64,000 nt of DNA from Promerops cafer (taxonomy: Eukaryota > Chordata > Aves > Passeriformes > Nectariniidae). The position numbers were made by a program, and so were the translations under genes. Below the pieces are notes generated by a model that ran no database searches, was not told where the DNA came from, and saw only the letters and a list, made by a program, of their open reading frames with translations. Positions 24,284 to 36,960 of this stretch are shown here, piece by piece. How positions within the stretch are numbered: the first letter of the stretch is position 1; every line of letters begins with the position of its first letter. The stretch is from the NCBI GenBank assembly GCA_013398275.1, contig VZSE01009352.1, forward strand, positions 473,142-537,141, given 5' to 3'.

Positions 24284-27200
24284 GTAATTTGATAACTGTT
24301 GGATTTTAAGAGAAGTTTGGAATCAAGAGATTAAAAGGGTGACCACCCTGTTCTGGCACTAGGTTTTGTCCTCACAGTTAGCTTTCAGACTGATATTATT
24401 TCAAGGACTTTTTGGCATATCAGTCTCTACAGAGAAGTCTTTCAGTGACTAGAGGAAAAGTAACTCCTTTTATGATTCTGTCTGTGATGTAGCTCTGTGT
24501 GTCCATGCCATGCTGGTCTTAGTAGTCTTCTGTTTTCTACTACATCACATTGCTGGTAGACCTCTCATTCCTTTGGAACATTTTTCTTTCTTATCCTGAA
24601 TTATGCCACTTGGACATTTCCATACAGTCAAAGTTGTTCCCTGAGCAGGAGTAATTTCCCTCTCTTAGAAAAGGTTTCACACTTTGCTTTGATAAATATG
24701 GTACAGCATAAATTGTAGGCATGAGTCTGAGTAAATCAGTACTAGCCCCATACTGAACCTTCATAACCCTGCACCACATCCAGAAGAACATATATTATTG
24801 CTGCTCCTGGTTGAGTTCATATTGAAGCACACAAAGTGTGCTCACTTAATTTGATGTCATGGGAGGGCTATAACCTCCAGTAGAGACGTGGCAGTGAGTA
24901 TCTGAAGAAGGTAATTTCTTTAAACTCATCAGTTAGATTCAGAAGAGGGAGACTAAACTGCCTTGGCTAATGATAGTGTTTAGCATGTTGCACAAAAGAC
25001 CCTTCTCAATATCTTTGAAATAAATGACTTAATAAATAGCTGAACTTTGACATCATGAATAGACTCTGCTTTAAGCAGGGAGTGAAGTGTTAAGTCCCCA
25101 CGTTCCCTGATTTTTTCCAATATGGTTTTGAGTGAATTCTTTCACCCTTTTTTTCTTCATCTGCTGTGGTAGAAGCTCTGTTACAGCAAGGTCAACAAAC
25201 AGTTGCATTTGTATCTGTAAATGGAGTGCAGGTGTAGAGATGAGCTCAGGAGGGCATTGCAGGAGCAGTAGCGCCTCTGCCCTAAGATGAAGCCTGCCAT
25301 TGCTGTAACTTTGTGCTAGCTGATTCATGGAGCAGTAATAAAGGTTATGGCAGTCAGTAAATAACCTGTCAAATTCCTACTGCTTCCCTTACCCAATTCA
25401 AAGGATTCATCAATCTCTGTACACACTTGTGCTGCACATCTGGGTTGCTTATTGATGATCTGGATCATGTTCATCAGTTCCTTGCTCATTTAATGCTTCT
25501 ATAATCACCTCAAGCCTGTGTAAACCCTTTCAGAACCACTGAGGTGTGAAATATCTTCCCTTTTGGTGTTCAAGGTGCCACTCGCTGCATTCTGACTATG
25601 CACTTAACAGCACTATATATACAGGCTGGTATAAACCCACCTTCCTTTCCCTCTGGAAGAATCTTTGTTAAAGAGCAGTAAGTGTCCCTACCTTAAAAGA
25701 CATGCAGAGCCAAAAACACACACACAAAGTAGAAGTACCCAGTCCCCGCACACACACTTCTTAATTAGACTTTTTAAAATGCTACTTTTATGGAAAAAAA
25801 ATAGGGGTTTTTTTTGTAACACAGTAGGTTTTTAAACATTGTTTTTAGGAATAGGGGTAAAATGATTATATTTGTTCAATTTTTCTAGTAATTGTTAACA
25901 AGGAGACAGCAGTAGTGTTGGTTGAGTTTTTAGGCCTGCTCACAGAATATGTCCTTTAAAAGACTAACATCCAGGAGAATTTAAACATTTTTTCTGTGAC
26001 AATTTAGTGTAATGGCATATGGGTTATAAAAACAAAACCACACTATTTTGTCTTTTTTTTCTTTTGTAAAAGGAAAAGACATACTGCACTAAGAGATGTG
26101 ATAGACAAGAGAAAAATATGTGAGTGTATTTCCTGGAGAGTACCCTCACAAGAACAGCATTCATGCCATCAGCTGTTTCTCTCTGGCTTCCCACTTCCCC
26201 AGGATGTAGTCAACCTCCAGCAGAGACTCCTATAAATCTGGCAAGGCGGAAGAGCCAGGCATTCCATGACGTCCATTAAAATCTCCAGTGTGATCAATCT
26301 GTTTTGTGTGGAAGATAGCTGGTACAAACCCCCTAAGATCTATATCTAAGTAAACTGATAGTGTGTACTTAATGTGTTTTTCTCCTCTATGTTCATTGCA
26401 GGAAAATTAGCTTCCTGTAAGGAAACTGCTGTTGGTGAAAAAGGCTTAGTAATCTTCCTTTGAGTGTTGCTTTTAAGTTAACAAGAAAAAAGTAATTGCA
26501 ACTGCTTCATCATTAGATGCCTATTGGTTTTTATATTCTGCTTTAAAAGGAAACCCCAGAGCTTTGTGATCTAGGCAGATATTTATGATAAACTAATTTT
26601 TTAAAAAAAGGATATGACTTTTCAATATTCAGTCAGATATTGAATGCAGTAGCTATGTCTTTATTATTCAATCTGAACTTGGAATAAAAATCTATATAAA
26701 TGCAGCCTTCAGTTTTGTGAAGATTTTTGTGGCTTCTGAGTTATTTTTTAAATTCAAAATCTTACTGAAATATGAATACTCTTCATGAAACTATGAATGA
26801 TACATATTTATCCACTGGAATTACATCAGTACTACATTTTTGGCCTGTGTTTAATTTGAAGAATACATTTTCAGAACTGAATCTTGATATTAGCATACAG
26901 ATGGAATTGAACAGTATGTCAATACAGACTGACAAAGCAGATAGATTGCTGGTTGCTTTATTTTAGATTAGTTCTAAATTTTCTCATGGAGAATATAAAA
27001 ATGTAAAAGAGCATTTCAATTTCCTATTTCATTTAAACTGAGAAGAAAGCAATAATTCAAGGAAAACTAATAAAAGACTGATGTTAGAATATGATTGACA
27101 TGTGGCTAAAATGTGTTTCAGTTGTAAAGACAGTCCAGTGCTAATAAAACAACATTGACTGACTTGTAACCTTCAGGCCTCCCTTGCTCACATATAATTG

Positions 27201-27741
27201 ATTTTAAAACAGCATCCAAAAAAAAGAAAAGATGCTGTTATATGTCTGCATAGATTTTTCCTGTGTTCTTCTGTCTTTGTTAGAAAGCATTTAAAATTAA
27301 ATTACAACATATCCTAGGGTGAATGTAACTAGCTATTTATTTCTTTGCTATTTTATGAAGAAAACAAAAGGTAAAAAGAAAAATTTTGGGATTCACTATG
27401 AAGGCAAAATGCTTCATTTGTGTACACTTCCTAATAGGTGAAAATGCATGAGAGAAAGTGAGAAAATCTGATGATCTGGGTGAAACGACTTCTGAAATTT
27501 TTACAGTGATGGAGACAGAAGGAGCATTCAGATGTACCTTGTTATTAGGGTAAGGTATACTAATTATTTTATTTGTTTATATGCATTAACATCTCTCATT
27601 TTCTGAGTCAGTGTATGTGGAAACAAATCCCAGGAAAGTAAATATTTACATTTGTAAATTTGTTTTAGTGGCTAGAAATTGTCTCATAACAACTTCAGCC
27701 TCCTTACATCATCAATAAAGAGAAGCATTCTTCTTATTCTA

Positions 27742-28311
27742 AACTAAGCACCACACAGATGCTCACTCACTCTCCTCTGGTGGGACGAAATAGAGAATCA
27801 GAAGAGTAAAAGGTAGAAAACTTATGGGTTGACATAAAGGCAGTTTAATAGGGAAAGCAAAAGCTGTGCACACAAGAAAAGCAAAACAAAGAATTCATTC
27901 ACCACTTCCCATGGGCAAGCAGGTGTTCAGCCATCTCCAGGAGGGCAGGGCTCCATTGCATGTTGTGACTTGGGAAGAAAGCACCATTATTTCGAATATC
28001 CCTCCCTTTCTCTTTCTTCCTCCACTTTGACACCCTGAGCATGATGTCATATGGTCTGGGCTATCCCTTTGGTCAGCTGGTGTCATCTACTCCATCTGAG
28101 TCCCCTCCTAACTTATTTTGCACTCCCAGCTTCTTTGCTGGTGGGGTGGGCTGAGACGTTTCAGAAAAGTCCTTAACATTGTGCAAGCACTACTCAGGAA
28201 TAATGAAAATATCCCAGTGTTATCAACCTTGTGTCCAGCACAAATGCAAAACACGGCCCCATACTAGCTATTATGAAGAAAACTAAGTTTATCGCAGCCA
28301 AAACCAGTACA
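27742..28311 (-). mobile_element. ERVL-type solo LTR, minus strand (copy C)
   Basis: On the minus strand this LTR starts TGTACTGGTTTTGGCTG at 28311 and proceeds through the 'gatggctgaacacctgcttg' block. The polyadenylation signal ATTAAA is intact (plus-strand TTTAAT at 27844-27849). It stops at 27742, about 25 bp short of the expected terminal CA. The TATA position reads 'gtgtcaaagtgg', so the core promoter is lost. No internal ERV sequence is present. Flanking target-site duplication cannot be assessed because one end is missing. Confidence 0.83.
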
Positions 28312-28924
28312 AAAGACCAAAGGAATGGCTCTACAGAATTGTGTTTTATGTTTAATGCAAATGAGGTGATTAGTTCAGAGGCAAATGACTGCACCACAGA
28401 TGTCTGAAGAAGCTATCATAAATCAAGCAAATCTGTCAGTATAAACCAACATCTCAGCCTGTACATACCACTGCAGTCTCTCAAAAAGGAAAGGTTTAAA
28501 TATAAGACTTTTTTCTTTAATATGTTTTCTATTGCTCGTTGGAATTTTTAAAACCTAATATCACTGAAATGACCAGTAAAAATCTAATTTCCTCCTTTGT
28601 ACTTCAATTTAAACCTCAATGTGTGACATAACTAATATAATTACAGAAATAGCAACCAAAAGATGCATAGACTTTGTTTCTATTCTACCTCTTTCCCACC
28701 ATTATGGATATATCTGCACTACAGAAGAACTTAGCTCTTCAGAAGATTCAAACCCCCAGTCTGATGCACAAATTTTAACTCAGCCTTGGGATCCAAACTC
28801 AAATGAACTAATGTTTCCTCAAAGCAAAACCTGATACCGGGTCTGCATCTGGTTAATGACATTTCCTCAGTTCTGCATCAAAAGACATTATGAATGGGCT
28901 TTCTCTCTCTCCATTCTTTTTTTC
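28312..28924. other. Gene-free spacer
   Basis: Ordinary AT-rich sequence. The 71-codon ORF at 28619-28834 has no family signature. Confidence 0.5.
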
Positions 28925-29440
28925 CAGACTACATAAGCTGCATTTCCTCAGCCTTTCCTCACAGGCCCCATGCTCCACCACAGACCATTGTGGTGAACTC
29001 CTTCAGCTCACACATCTTCCTTATTTTGAGGATATAAAAGCAGTCACAATATTCTACACACAATCTTAAAAGGTGTAGGTACAGAAGAAAAAAAAGTATT
29101 TTTGTCAGGTGGCTGCGTTCCCCTTCAAACAGCTCAGGAGGCTTTCGGCCTTCCCCAGTGTCAGGTTGCAGGCCCCCATGTCCTTTCTGCAGAGCTTCTT
29201 CCCGGACACTCAGTCTCCAGCCCACTGCCACAAGGGATTCCTCCTTTATAGGTGGAGGACTTCTTATTTGTCCTTAATGAAGTTCATAAAGTTCCTGCCA
29301 ACCCACTCCTGCTGCCTGTCAAGTTTCTGAATGACAGCCATGATACTTTGACTGCACTGAATGTGCTTTCTAGGGTGGTATAATTTGCAAACTTCGCACA
29401 GGTTCATATCCGTAATGTGATTTTGCATTTCTGTTCAAAT
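28925..29440 (-). mobile_element. Old CR1 LINE fragment (ORF2 3' part)
   Basis: The reverse complement matches the CR1 segment around the reverse-transcriptase C-terminal part. Plus-strand landmarks are 'cctcagcctttcctcacagg', 'cagtcacaatattctacaca', 'agcttcttcccggacactca', 'cctttataggtggaggactt', 'caagtttctgaatgacagcc' and 'aatttgcaaacttcgcacag' (the position of the FADDTKL-coding block). There are several insertions and deletions and no open frame remains. Divergence is high, so this is an older copy than the one at 54780-56196. Confidence 0.7.
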
Positions 29441-30447
29441 TAACTTCATATTCGTACACTATTGTACTCAATTTGCTGCTTTACAAGTCTTGTGCTGACC
29501 TGATAACCAGTGGCATTGCAGCAGCCATTGGAAGGCACTGAGTTTCCTTACCTGCCTGGAGTCAGTCAGCTGGGATAAAGAGAGTCTGAGAGGAACTAGG
29601 ATCTTCCTTCACAGTCTCCTGCTGTGAGCAGGTAATACGATGGGAAGACCTAGGACAATTTATAGCAGATATTTATAGACCCAGTCTACAGCTGAATAAA
29701 TTCTGAATTATTAAAAAATACTTAATAAATTCTCATTAAGACATTTGGAGGGTAAGCACATGGAGGCACAGATAAACCCCATTTTATTTAATATCTTTCT
29801 CTCTATAACATTATTATACTTGAATGCATCCTCAGATCTCTAAAATTTTCTGGTTTTAATCTGTCTTCCATAGCTGTGATGGAGGATTAGGGGAAAATGA
29901 ATTGTTTGGAGAGAAGTAAATGTGGTGGATGAAACAAAATTACTAATGGACACTTGCTGGCTACTATGCAGTTAAGGTAATACTTACCAGGGACTCATTG
30001 ACAGGAGAGAGACTAATATTTGAAATGTGAGAATATTGAGAAAGTGATGATTTTTTTTTTTTTTTTTTAAGAAAATTGCAGTATCCCAAATTCTAAAATC
30101 ACGGGTTTCCAAATGATGGTTCATGCTCTGAATGTATCAGCCAACCTATAGTCTAACCTCAAAAAAGAGTAGAAAATGTCAAGGACAAAATCAGGACAAT
30201 CATAATTTTGCTCTTTTATAAAAAATTCACCCGAACATAGGCAGCATGTATCCCTTTCCCCTTAATCATGAAAAGATATGATAGTACCTTTCATAATATT
30301 GTATACACAACTGTGCTACTTCATTATTAGAATTATGCTGTATCCAGCCCCTTGCAAGTACAGAAGGCTAGGGCTGGCTCATTGTGCCCAGCTTGCATTG
30401 TGTGTTTAGAGAAAATCTTGCCTGTAGGGTTGTTATAGCATTTCTTT
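29441..30447. other. Gene-free spacer
   Basis: No gene was recognised. It contains an approximately 20-T run at 30050-30069. The flanks of the following microsatellite are ordinary sequence. Confidence 0.5.
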
Positions 30448-30497
30448 CTCCTCTCCTCTCCTCTCCTCTCCTCTCCTCTCCTCTCCTCTCCTCTCCT
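30448..30497. repeat. CCTCT pentanucleotide microsatellite (left side of gap)
   Basis: About ten perfect CCTCT units on the plus strand (AGAGG on the minus strand) run directly into an N gap. The true length is therefore unknown. Gly/Glu/Arg-repeat and Leu/Ser-repeat ORFs across it are artefacts. Confidence 0.95.
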
Positions 30498-30673
30498 NNN
30501 NNNNNNNNNNNNNNNNNNNNNNNNNNNNNNNNNNNNNNNNNNNNNNNNNNNNNNNNNNNNNNNNNNNNNNNNNNNNNNNNNNNNNNNNNNNNNNNNNNNN
30601 NNNNNNNNNNNNNNNNNNNNNNNNNNNNNNNNNNNNNNNNNNNNNNNNNNNNNNNNNNNNNNNNNNNNNNNNN
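30498..30673. other. Assembly gap of 176 N
   Basis: Unresolved bases between a CCTCT array and a pyrimidine-rich TCTCCCC plus poly-T sequence. The gap probably holds more of the same pyrimidine tract. Confidence 0.98.
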
Positions 30674-30726
30674 TCTCCCCTTTTTTTTTTTTTTTTTTTT
30701 CATTTTTTTTTTTTTTTTTTTTTTTT
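30674..30726. repeat. Poly-T right side of gap
   Basis: TCTCCCC is followed by two long T runs broken by a single CA. With the left array it forms one pyrimidine-rich tract at least 100 bp long, excluding the gap. Confidence 0.93.
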
Positions 30727-33700
30727 AATATCTCCCTGCAGTTGTTGCTTTCTCACCATTCAGAGGCACAAAAGCCTCTTTTCCTCTTTCTCCCTTTCCA
30801 CTTCCTGCCACCAGAGGAGCTGCTACATGTTGTTAAGTCACAGAAATACCAAACACTTCAGAGACATGATTAATGGCAATAGCTACTTTGCTTGATGGAT
30901 TTTGATCCCCCAGCAGAAATCTGGCATCAATCATGTGGCTGAATTCCTCTCTGCTGCTAGATGATTTAGTATCCCATGTCCTGTGTTCTACAACTTCCAT
31001 TTGGAGCAGAACAATTTCTCTGTCACTTTGGAAGTGTAGCAATAATTTCCACTCTGCTTTAAATTCCAAGGTGTTGGCAAGTCACTGCTTTTAGGACACA
31101 CTACAAAGGGGTTCATTAGAACTATGAGAATAGGGAAGACATTCCATTAATTATCCTTCAGCCAGTAACACATACTCTCCCCCCCAACCCCATTACAGAC
31201 AATAAGAATTACTGTATAATTTCAGATATATGTGTGTTCTATTTAGCATCTATTTGCAATTTGTGAATAAAATCTGGTGTCATGGTATAGAATTTTTGAA
31301 CTTCAGAATTACTGCTGAACTTCTACAGATGACATATCCACATTAAAATCAACATGTAAAAACTGCAGAAAATGTACTAAAACACTTGAAATCTCAAGAA
31401 TAGAGAGATTCAAACATTTTACCATTATATTAATATGAATTCTGAGAATGCTAAGGAGGCTTTCATCTAATATTAGTATTATACTAGTAAATTTAATTAA
31501 CCAGGTAATAAAATATTGCAATAAACTGTAAGTAGGTTAATAAATAAAAGTCAAACCAAGTGGAAAAAGTCGTGTCAGAAAACAAAAGCTGAGAAAAAGA
31601 TTTGTCACCAGACTCCAGATAAGTATCTTGCAAACTTAAGTATTAGCAAAATAATTGTTCAAATACCTCTGTGAAATAATGATGCCAATAGAGAGAATTA
31701 ATAATGAAATGGATTTGATCAGGCTCAAAGAACACATCTATGGGAAGTCATGTCAGGAACTATGGGACTGAGTTCAATAATTTACAGAACCACTTTACTG
31801 TCTGTAATTCTCAGAATGCACAAATAATAAGCTGTCCTGACAATGTAACAGTTCATCCAAATCAGTTTTAAAATTGTGACTCTCGCAAAAAATATATTAG
31901 TATCCCTTTCTGCCAGTAGAAATGTCTTACACTTCAGACTCTTAATCAAGCTAGGAGTACTGAGGTAGCTAGGGTACTCTAGTTCTGGTTAAACTATTAA
32001 GTTTGTAACCATCTAAATCAAGATCCCAGGCATAACCATTTATATAACACAAATTATTTGACATTAAAAAAACAAATCAAGGAAATTCTCTAATTACACA
32101 CTTTACTTGCATCCCCCCTCTCTGTTCCTAATATACACACATAATACCTGATTTCCCAAGCATGAGCATGCCTATCTACATCTCCTAGCACGTGTGACTA
32201 AGCAGCCCTCTGACTCACCAACACCTGTGAATCCACAGATCACTGCACTGTAGTTTGCCATCATAAAAAGACTCATTCTCTCTACTCTGAGGAAGCTTGG
32301 TGGAAGCTTTCAGGCCAGTGCAAAGTTCCCCTTGAGAGCTACAGCACTAATTAATCAAATCCTATGCTGTTAAGGGTGACTAGGAGTTCTCTCCATCATC
32401 CACTTCGTGCCATGAGTCCTTTGTCTCAAACCTATCCACTGTCTCATTGTCTCTGTTAGCACTGTGACTGTAGGAGAGACCTATCTCATGCTGATTGCTC
32501 ATAAATTAAATTTGGTAGTAGTTGCCACAGGACTAACTTTCTTGCAGTGTGTAAACTCATCTTTGGGCCAGAGTCAGTAGTCTTTTACTGCTGTACCTGC
32601 AGGAAGTAATTTTGAGGGACACACCAAAAATAATAATTACAAAAATAGAAAACCATTTCCCTAACTTAACCACCTAACATTTCCTCTTTGGATGGCACAT
32701 TATTAGTCTATTTCTTATATTCTATCAATATGAAAGGCCTTTTGGTGTGAGACTGTGCCATGCTTTGAACAGATGTACCTATGACATCATCCCCACTAGG
32801 TACTGAAACACCTTCAGCAGTAGGGAAATCAGACTGCCAAAGCAAGGCCCTCAGGTCTCTCATATAGTCTCCAAGAAAGTGCTGGGTGCCTCTGAGAAAG
32901 AGTCAAGAAAGCTTTTGGAATGTAAAACAACCTTCTGCCTTACAGCAGATATGCTTAAATTATGGGAAAGCTTATTGAAGCTCATGGATTTAAGGTCGTT
33001 CTACGCTCATTGGATCTAGTGTTTGCAGTTCCTCAGATGGATTTTCTCCAGACAGAAAATCACTCCTGTGAAGAAGTTCTTGAGTAACAGTGCACAATAA
33101 TTTGGTTCAGGGATTATAATTCGTGGTCCATAAACTCCTGCAGGCATGTAATTATTCCTAAATAGTCCAAAACAAAATTATTAAGAAAAGCTATATTATT
33201 GTCAGTGGCTAAAATTCCTAGGGCAAAAGTCTGCACTGACATGCAAATGGTTTCAGAATCTGTGAACTGCAAAAGTTAGAAAAAATATTTGTTCATCAAT
33301 GGGGACATTAAATCAGGAAATGGAAGACTTGGGTTCTGCTCTAACTTCAGAACATTGCACCTACAATTCTTATATCCTGGACATCCCCTGTGGTTGTTAA
33401 TTACTTATGGAATAAGCAGGAAAGATGATTCTCTTCTCTTTCTGTTCAAAAATGTGCCATTCTGTAGACAGGAATGAAAATGTCAAGAAACCAGGAGAAG
33501 AACTAGAACAAATGTCATACAGAGTGTGGGATGAAGAAATCTCAAAACTGTTGAGTGTGTTTACATGAGTAAGACACTGAATAAAAGATGGGAACAGTTG
33601 ATATAGCACAAAATAAATTGCATTAGGGCCTCTAACCAGCATTATGCATTTCAAAATATTACAGAATTTCTAAAGCTTTTCAAGCTGTATAAAGAAAAAG

Positions 33701-35706
33701 AATCAAAGCATTTCCTGTTAACTAATAAATTTTTTTTGGGTTAATAAATATGGTATAATACTGCAATATCCTGTAATCCTTCCAAACTTGCAAGAATCAG
33801 TTAGAAAACTGGAACTCCTATTAGCACCATCTTATACATCTTTGTAAGGAATCTTGAGACGGGACACAAGAGAAATGAATAAAAAATTGTATTTATGGGC
33901 TTGTGGAATGATCCTCCACAACTGGCAGATTGCTTTTTTACTATAGAGAGAATCTCTATATCTCTGTCTCAATGATTTATCTAGTGGTTGTGTGTTTGCT
34001 GGCTCACTAAAGTACCACCTATAATGTAATACCTTCTACTAAAACAATATTATTTCCCAGAATATATTTTTGTAACATAGTGTTTGCAAATATGTCATTT
34101 AAGACAAAAATAATTTTTCCAGATTGATAATAATGTCAATTCATTGTCATAGTACAATGTCTTTTTAGAAGTAATATACATTAATGAAAAGGAATAAATT
34201 TGATGACCCTTCACTGAATTTTTACTATTTTGCTATATATCCTCCCAGACAAATGCATTCTGTTTCAAAAGGTAACTTTAATAACTTGATTACAAGAATT
34301 TCAGTAACTGACACTTCAAGAAAGGGCACTCTCCCTCCAAAATCACTGCGAGAAAATTTGTTAAAGAAGGATCTGTTTTCCATTAATGCCTAAACTATTT
34401 ATTTTCTTTCCGGCAACAAAGGGAAAACACAGATGAAAGGAATTAAGGTAGGATGTGGGTAAAGAGCAAATTGAATAGCAGGTATAAAAACACAGACTCT
34501 CAAGCAACAAAATCAGAACAGTCTCTGTCTGCACAGAGCAAAAGCAGCCTATGCAATCTGTTTCACACTGTTCTACCAGCAGGGCTCAATCTTGGCTCAG
34601 AAGAACCATCATCAACTCAGATGGAATAAAGCTATTTCTGTGCAGTCCCCAGTCTGTCCAATGAGATTAGTAAGGAAGGTGTCACTGAGTACTTGTTGGA
34701 ATGGTAGCAATAGGGACACCTGCTTGGAGCTGAATTGATGCCTACTGCGCATCTTCATCTTGAGTGTCTTCTGGAACTCAACCAGTGACCTAAAACTGAA
34801 ATACTCTGATAAAGAAGCATCTGCATCAGAGAGTTATAAACTATTGGCAGCCAAGGAATGTAAGAAAACATGATGGAAAGAGAAAAAAAATAAACAAGGT
34901 GCATTCTATTATAAAAAGGTTTCTTAGTATGTGATGTAGCCATCCATAGCTCACATGCATAATAGGTATGTGTCCATTATGATTATAAACCATAATTAAT
35001 ATTTTCCAAATTTATAGTATAAAACAGGTCAATACATGAAGACAAAAAATATTATATACTTATATTATTTACTATTATAGCTCATTTTACTCCTTTGCTC
35101 TTTGTTTCAAATTTTGGGTAGTATTTTAGGCATATCTACTTGAGCAAGAGCAGGAAAATCTCATTTATGTTTTGCTGTACATAAACTCATATAAATAAAA
35201 CCATGTGTTCTACAGCTGAGTTTATAAACTTTAAAAAGTAAGAAACTATTAAGTTCCAACATAATATGTCACTGATATGGTTGTGATTTTGAGACTAGAA
35301 TTTTCTTATTTTTAACACCCTCAGAGTGAAATCCAGAGGAACTCTGACCTGTATGAATCTTATTGGCAAAATTTTTAATGATTTTTCATTGTTATCAAAA
35401 CATTTTTCAGTTTCAATATAATTTGTAGTTTTTGATTCCCCTAGTCCTAAAAAAAAAAAATCACCTTTCTTGATCATTTTGTACACAACCGAGAATATTA
35501 TCAATGCAAAATCTGGATATTATCTGAGGCCCAGTGTTAATCAACTGGTGTGTTTTCTGTCATTCAACATATTTTAAAAAATCTTTTTAACCGTTTTTTA
35601 TAATGGTTGTACTCCTCAGACTTCTTTTACAACAGTAAGTATTGTCTAGCCATTTCTGCATTACACTTCACTTTGTCTAGCTTTGTTTTCAGAAATCAAA
35701 TTAAAG

Positions 35707-35760
35707 AAATATAATGGAATATTGAACTTGAAGGGGGCTTCTAGGTCATGGGTCATTTCT
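35707..35760 (-). mobile_element. Possible CR1 3'-tail remnant
   Basis: The plus strand 'tggaatattgaacttgaagg' followed by 'gggcttctaggtcatgg' resembles the reverse complement of a CR1 3' terminus (gaatattgaagttggaaggg, then cttctggaggtcat). It is short and diverged, so it could be chance. Confidence 0.3.
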
Positions 35761-36769
35761 TCCTCTCTTTACATTTAGTCACTTAGCAAAATTCACTTCA
35801 TAAATTAGCCCATTTCTTTCCTAGCAGTACCTAGGCTTTTTTCCCTTTTTTGGGGGTTTCTTTTCTTTTGTTTAGGAGCCTGTGTTTCCTCCTTGGTTTG
35901 GTTTTGTTTCTATTACTCTTGTAAAACACTTTCTCCAGGATTAATTCCTCAACTCACACACATATTTTCTCTGTCAAGGCTCCATTGATTATGCACAGCT
36001 ATTCTATACCCATCTATGCTTGTGCCAGCATTATCTGTTAGCTAAATAACTATTTTGTGTTCCTTGGGTTTACCACGGGATTATTTGTAGTCAACAATTA
36101 TATTCCCTCTCATCCTTAGTTTTTCCAGACAAAACAAGTTATGTTCATTTTGTGTCCTTTGTTCTTCAAAAATTCCCAGTAGTCCTCCTCCTTCTTAAAA
36201 TAATTAGATAAGGTGAAGGTACAGTGATTGTCCCATACTTAACACATAGCTTGAAGGATGCATAAGCATGCTGGTAGAATATTTTTTTAATGGGAAATAA
36301 TGATTGGGACTTTGAATGACTGGGTTATCCAATTATAGCTATTTGCTGATGGACCAAATAATATTATATAAATAGTTGCAGAATGTAGGAGGTGGTCATT
36401 TGGCATCATAACATGGTAAATAATGATGATACTGTGCTCCTTTCATACATTTAATTTTCTGCAATGGATCCTGACTATATATTAAACTTTTAATAGTTAC
36501 CAGGGAGATAAGTATTTTGTGAGTTTAACCACTGTGCATGTTTATTTTATGCAGTCTAATTAAATATAATCCTTCTAGAAAGTCATAGAAGCTGTGTAGT
36601 AGCATTGACAACTGAAAAACTACTATGTAATTTGAATTATTCCTCAGACCATACTTCTATGATGACAGGTAACTATTATGAGGAAGAAAATGATATATTA
36701 CAGGAAGATTTCTGGGAGTCTTTGTATATATTTCTTTTACCAGGGACAGTTGCAATTTAATAGTGCATT

Positions 36770-36960
36770 AAAAGACCATGTGGTGTGCCATTTGTCATGT
36801 AGTATTTTTATATAATCTAAGTTATAATTTCCTTCTTGGGCCCTAATTAATCTAATAACCACCTCATTAACTTTTAGGAAAGCCTCACTCTAACTTAAGG
36901 TTAATTATTAAGCACTTTTAACATCATTGCTACACTACCTACATATGTGCTTATTTTTTG
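36770..36960. promoter_or_regulatory. Candidate conserved noncoding element
   Basis: Contains CCCTAATTAATCTAATAACC at 36841-36860 (TAATTA at 36844-36849) and TTAATTATTAAGC from 36901, separated by a moderately complex 'aggaaagcctcactctaact' block. The paired homeodomain-type words in non-repetitive sequence suggest an enhancer. Conservation was not tested. Confidence 0.27.

Larger units (their letters stand above)
18551..27741. other. Long gene-free stretch
   Basis: About 9 kb without a supported gene. It holds a 19-A run at 24265-24283, short CA runs near 25718-25757 and a conserved-element candidate at 20700-20840. The ORFs are all under 96 codons and none shows a family signature. GC-richer patches at about 23640-23830 and 26160-26340 could be very old repeats, but I could not place them. 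Confidence 0.5.

Noticed and set aside
30368..30728. ORFs across the N gap with Glu/Arg or Leu/Ser repeats
   Set aside because: They are translations of a microsatellite, Ns and poly-T.
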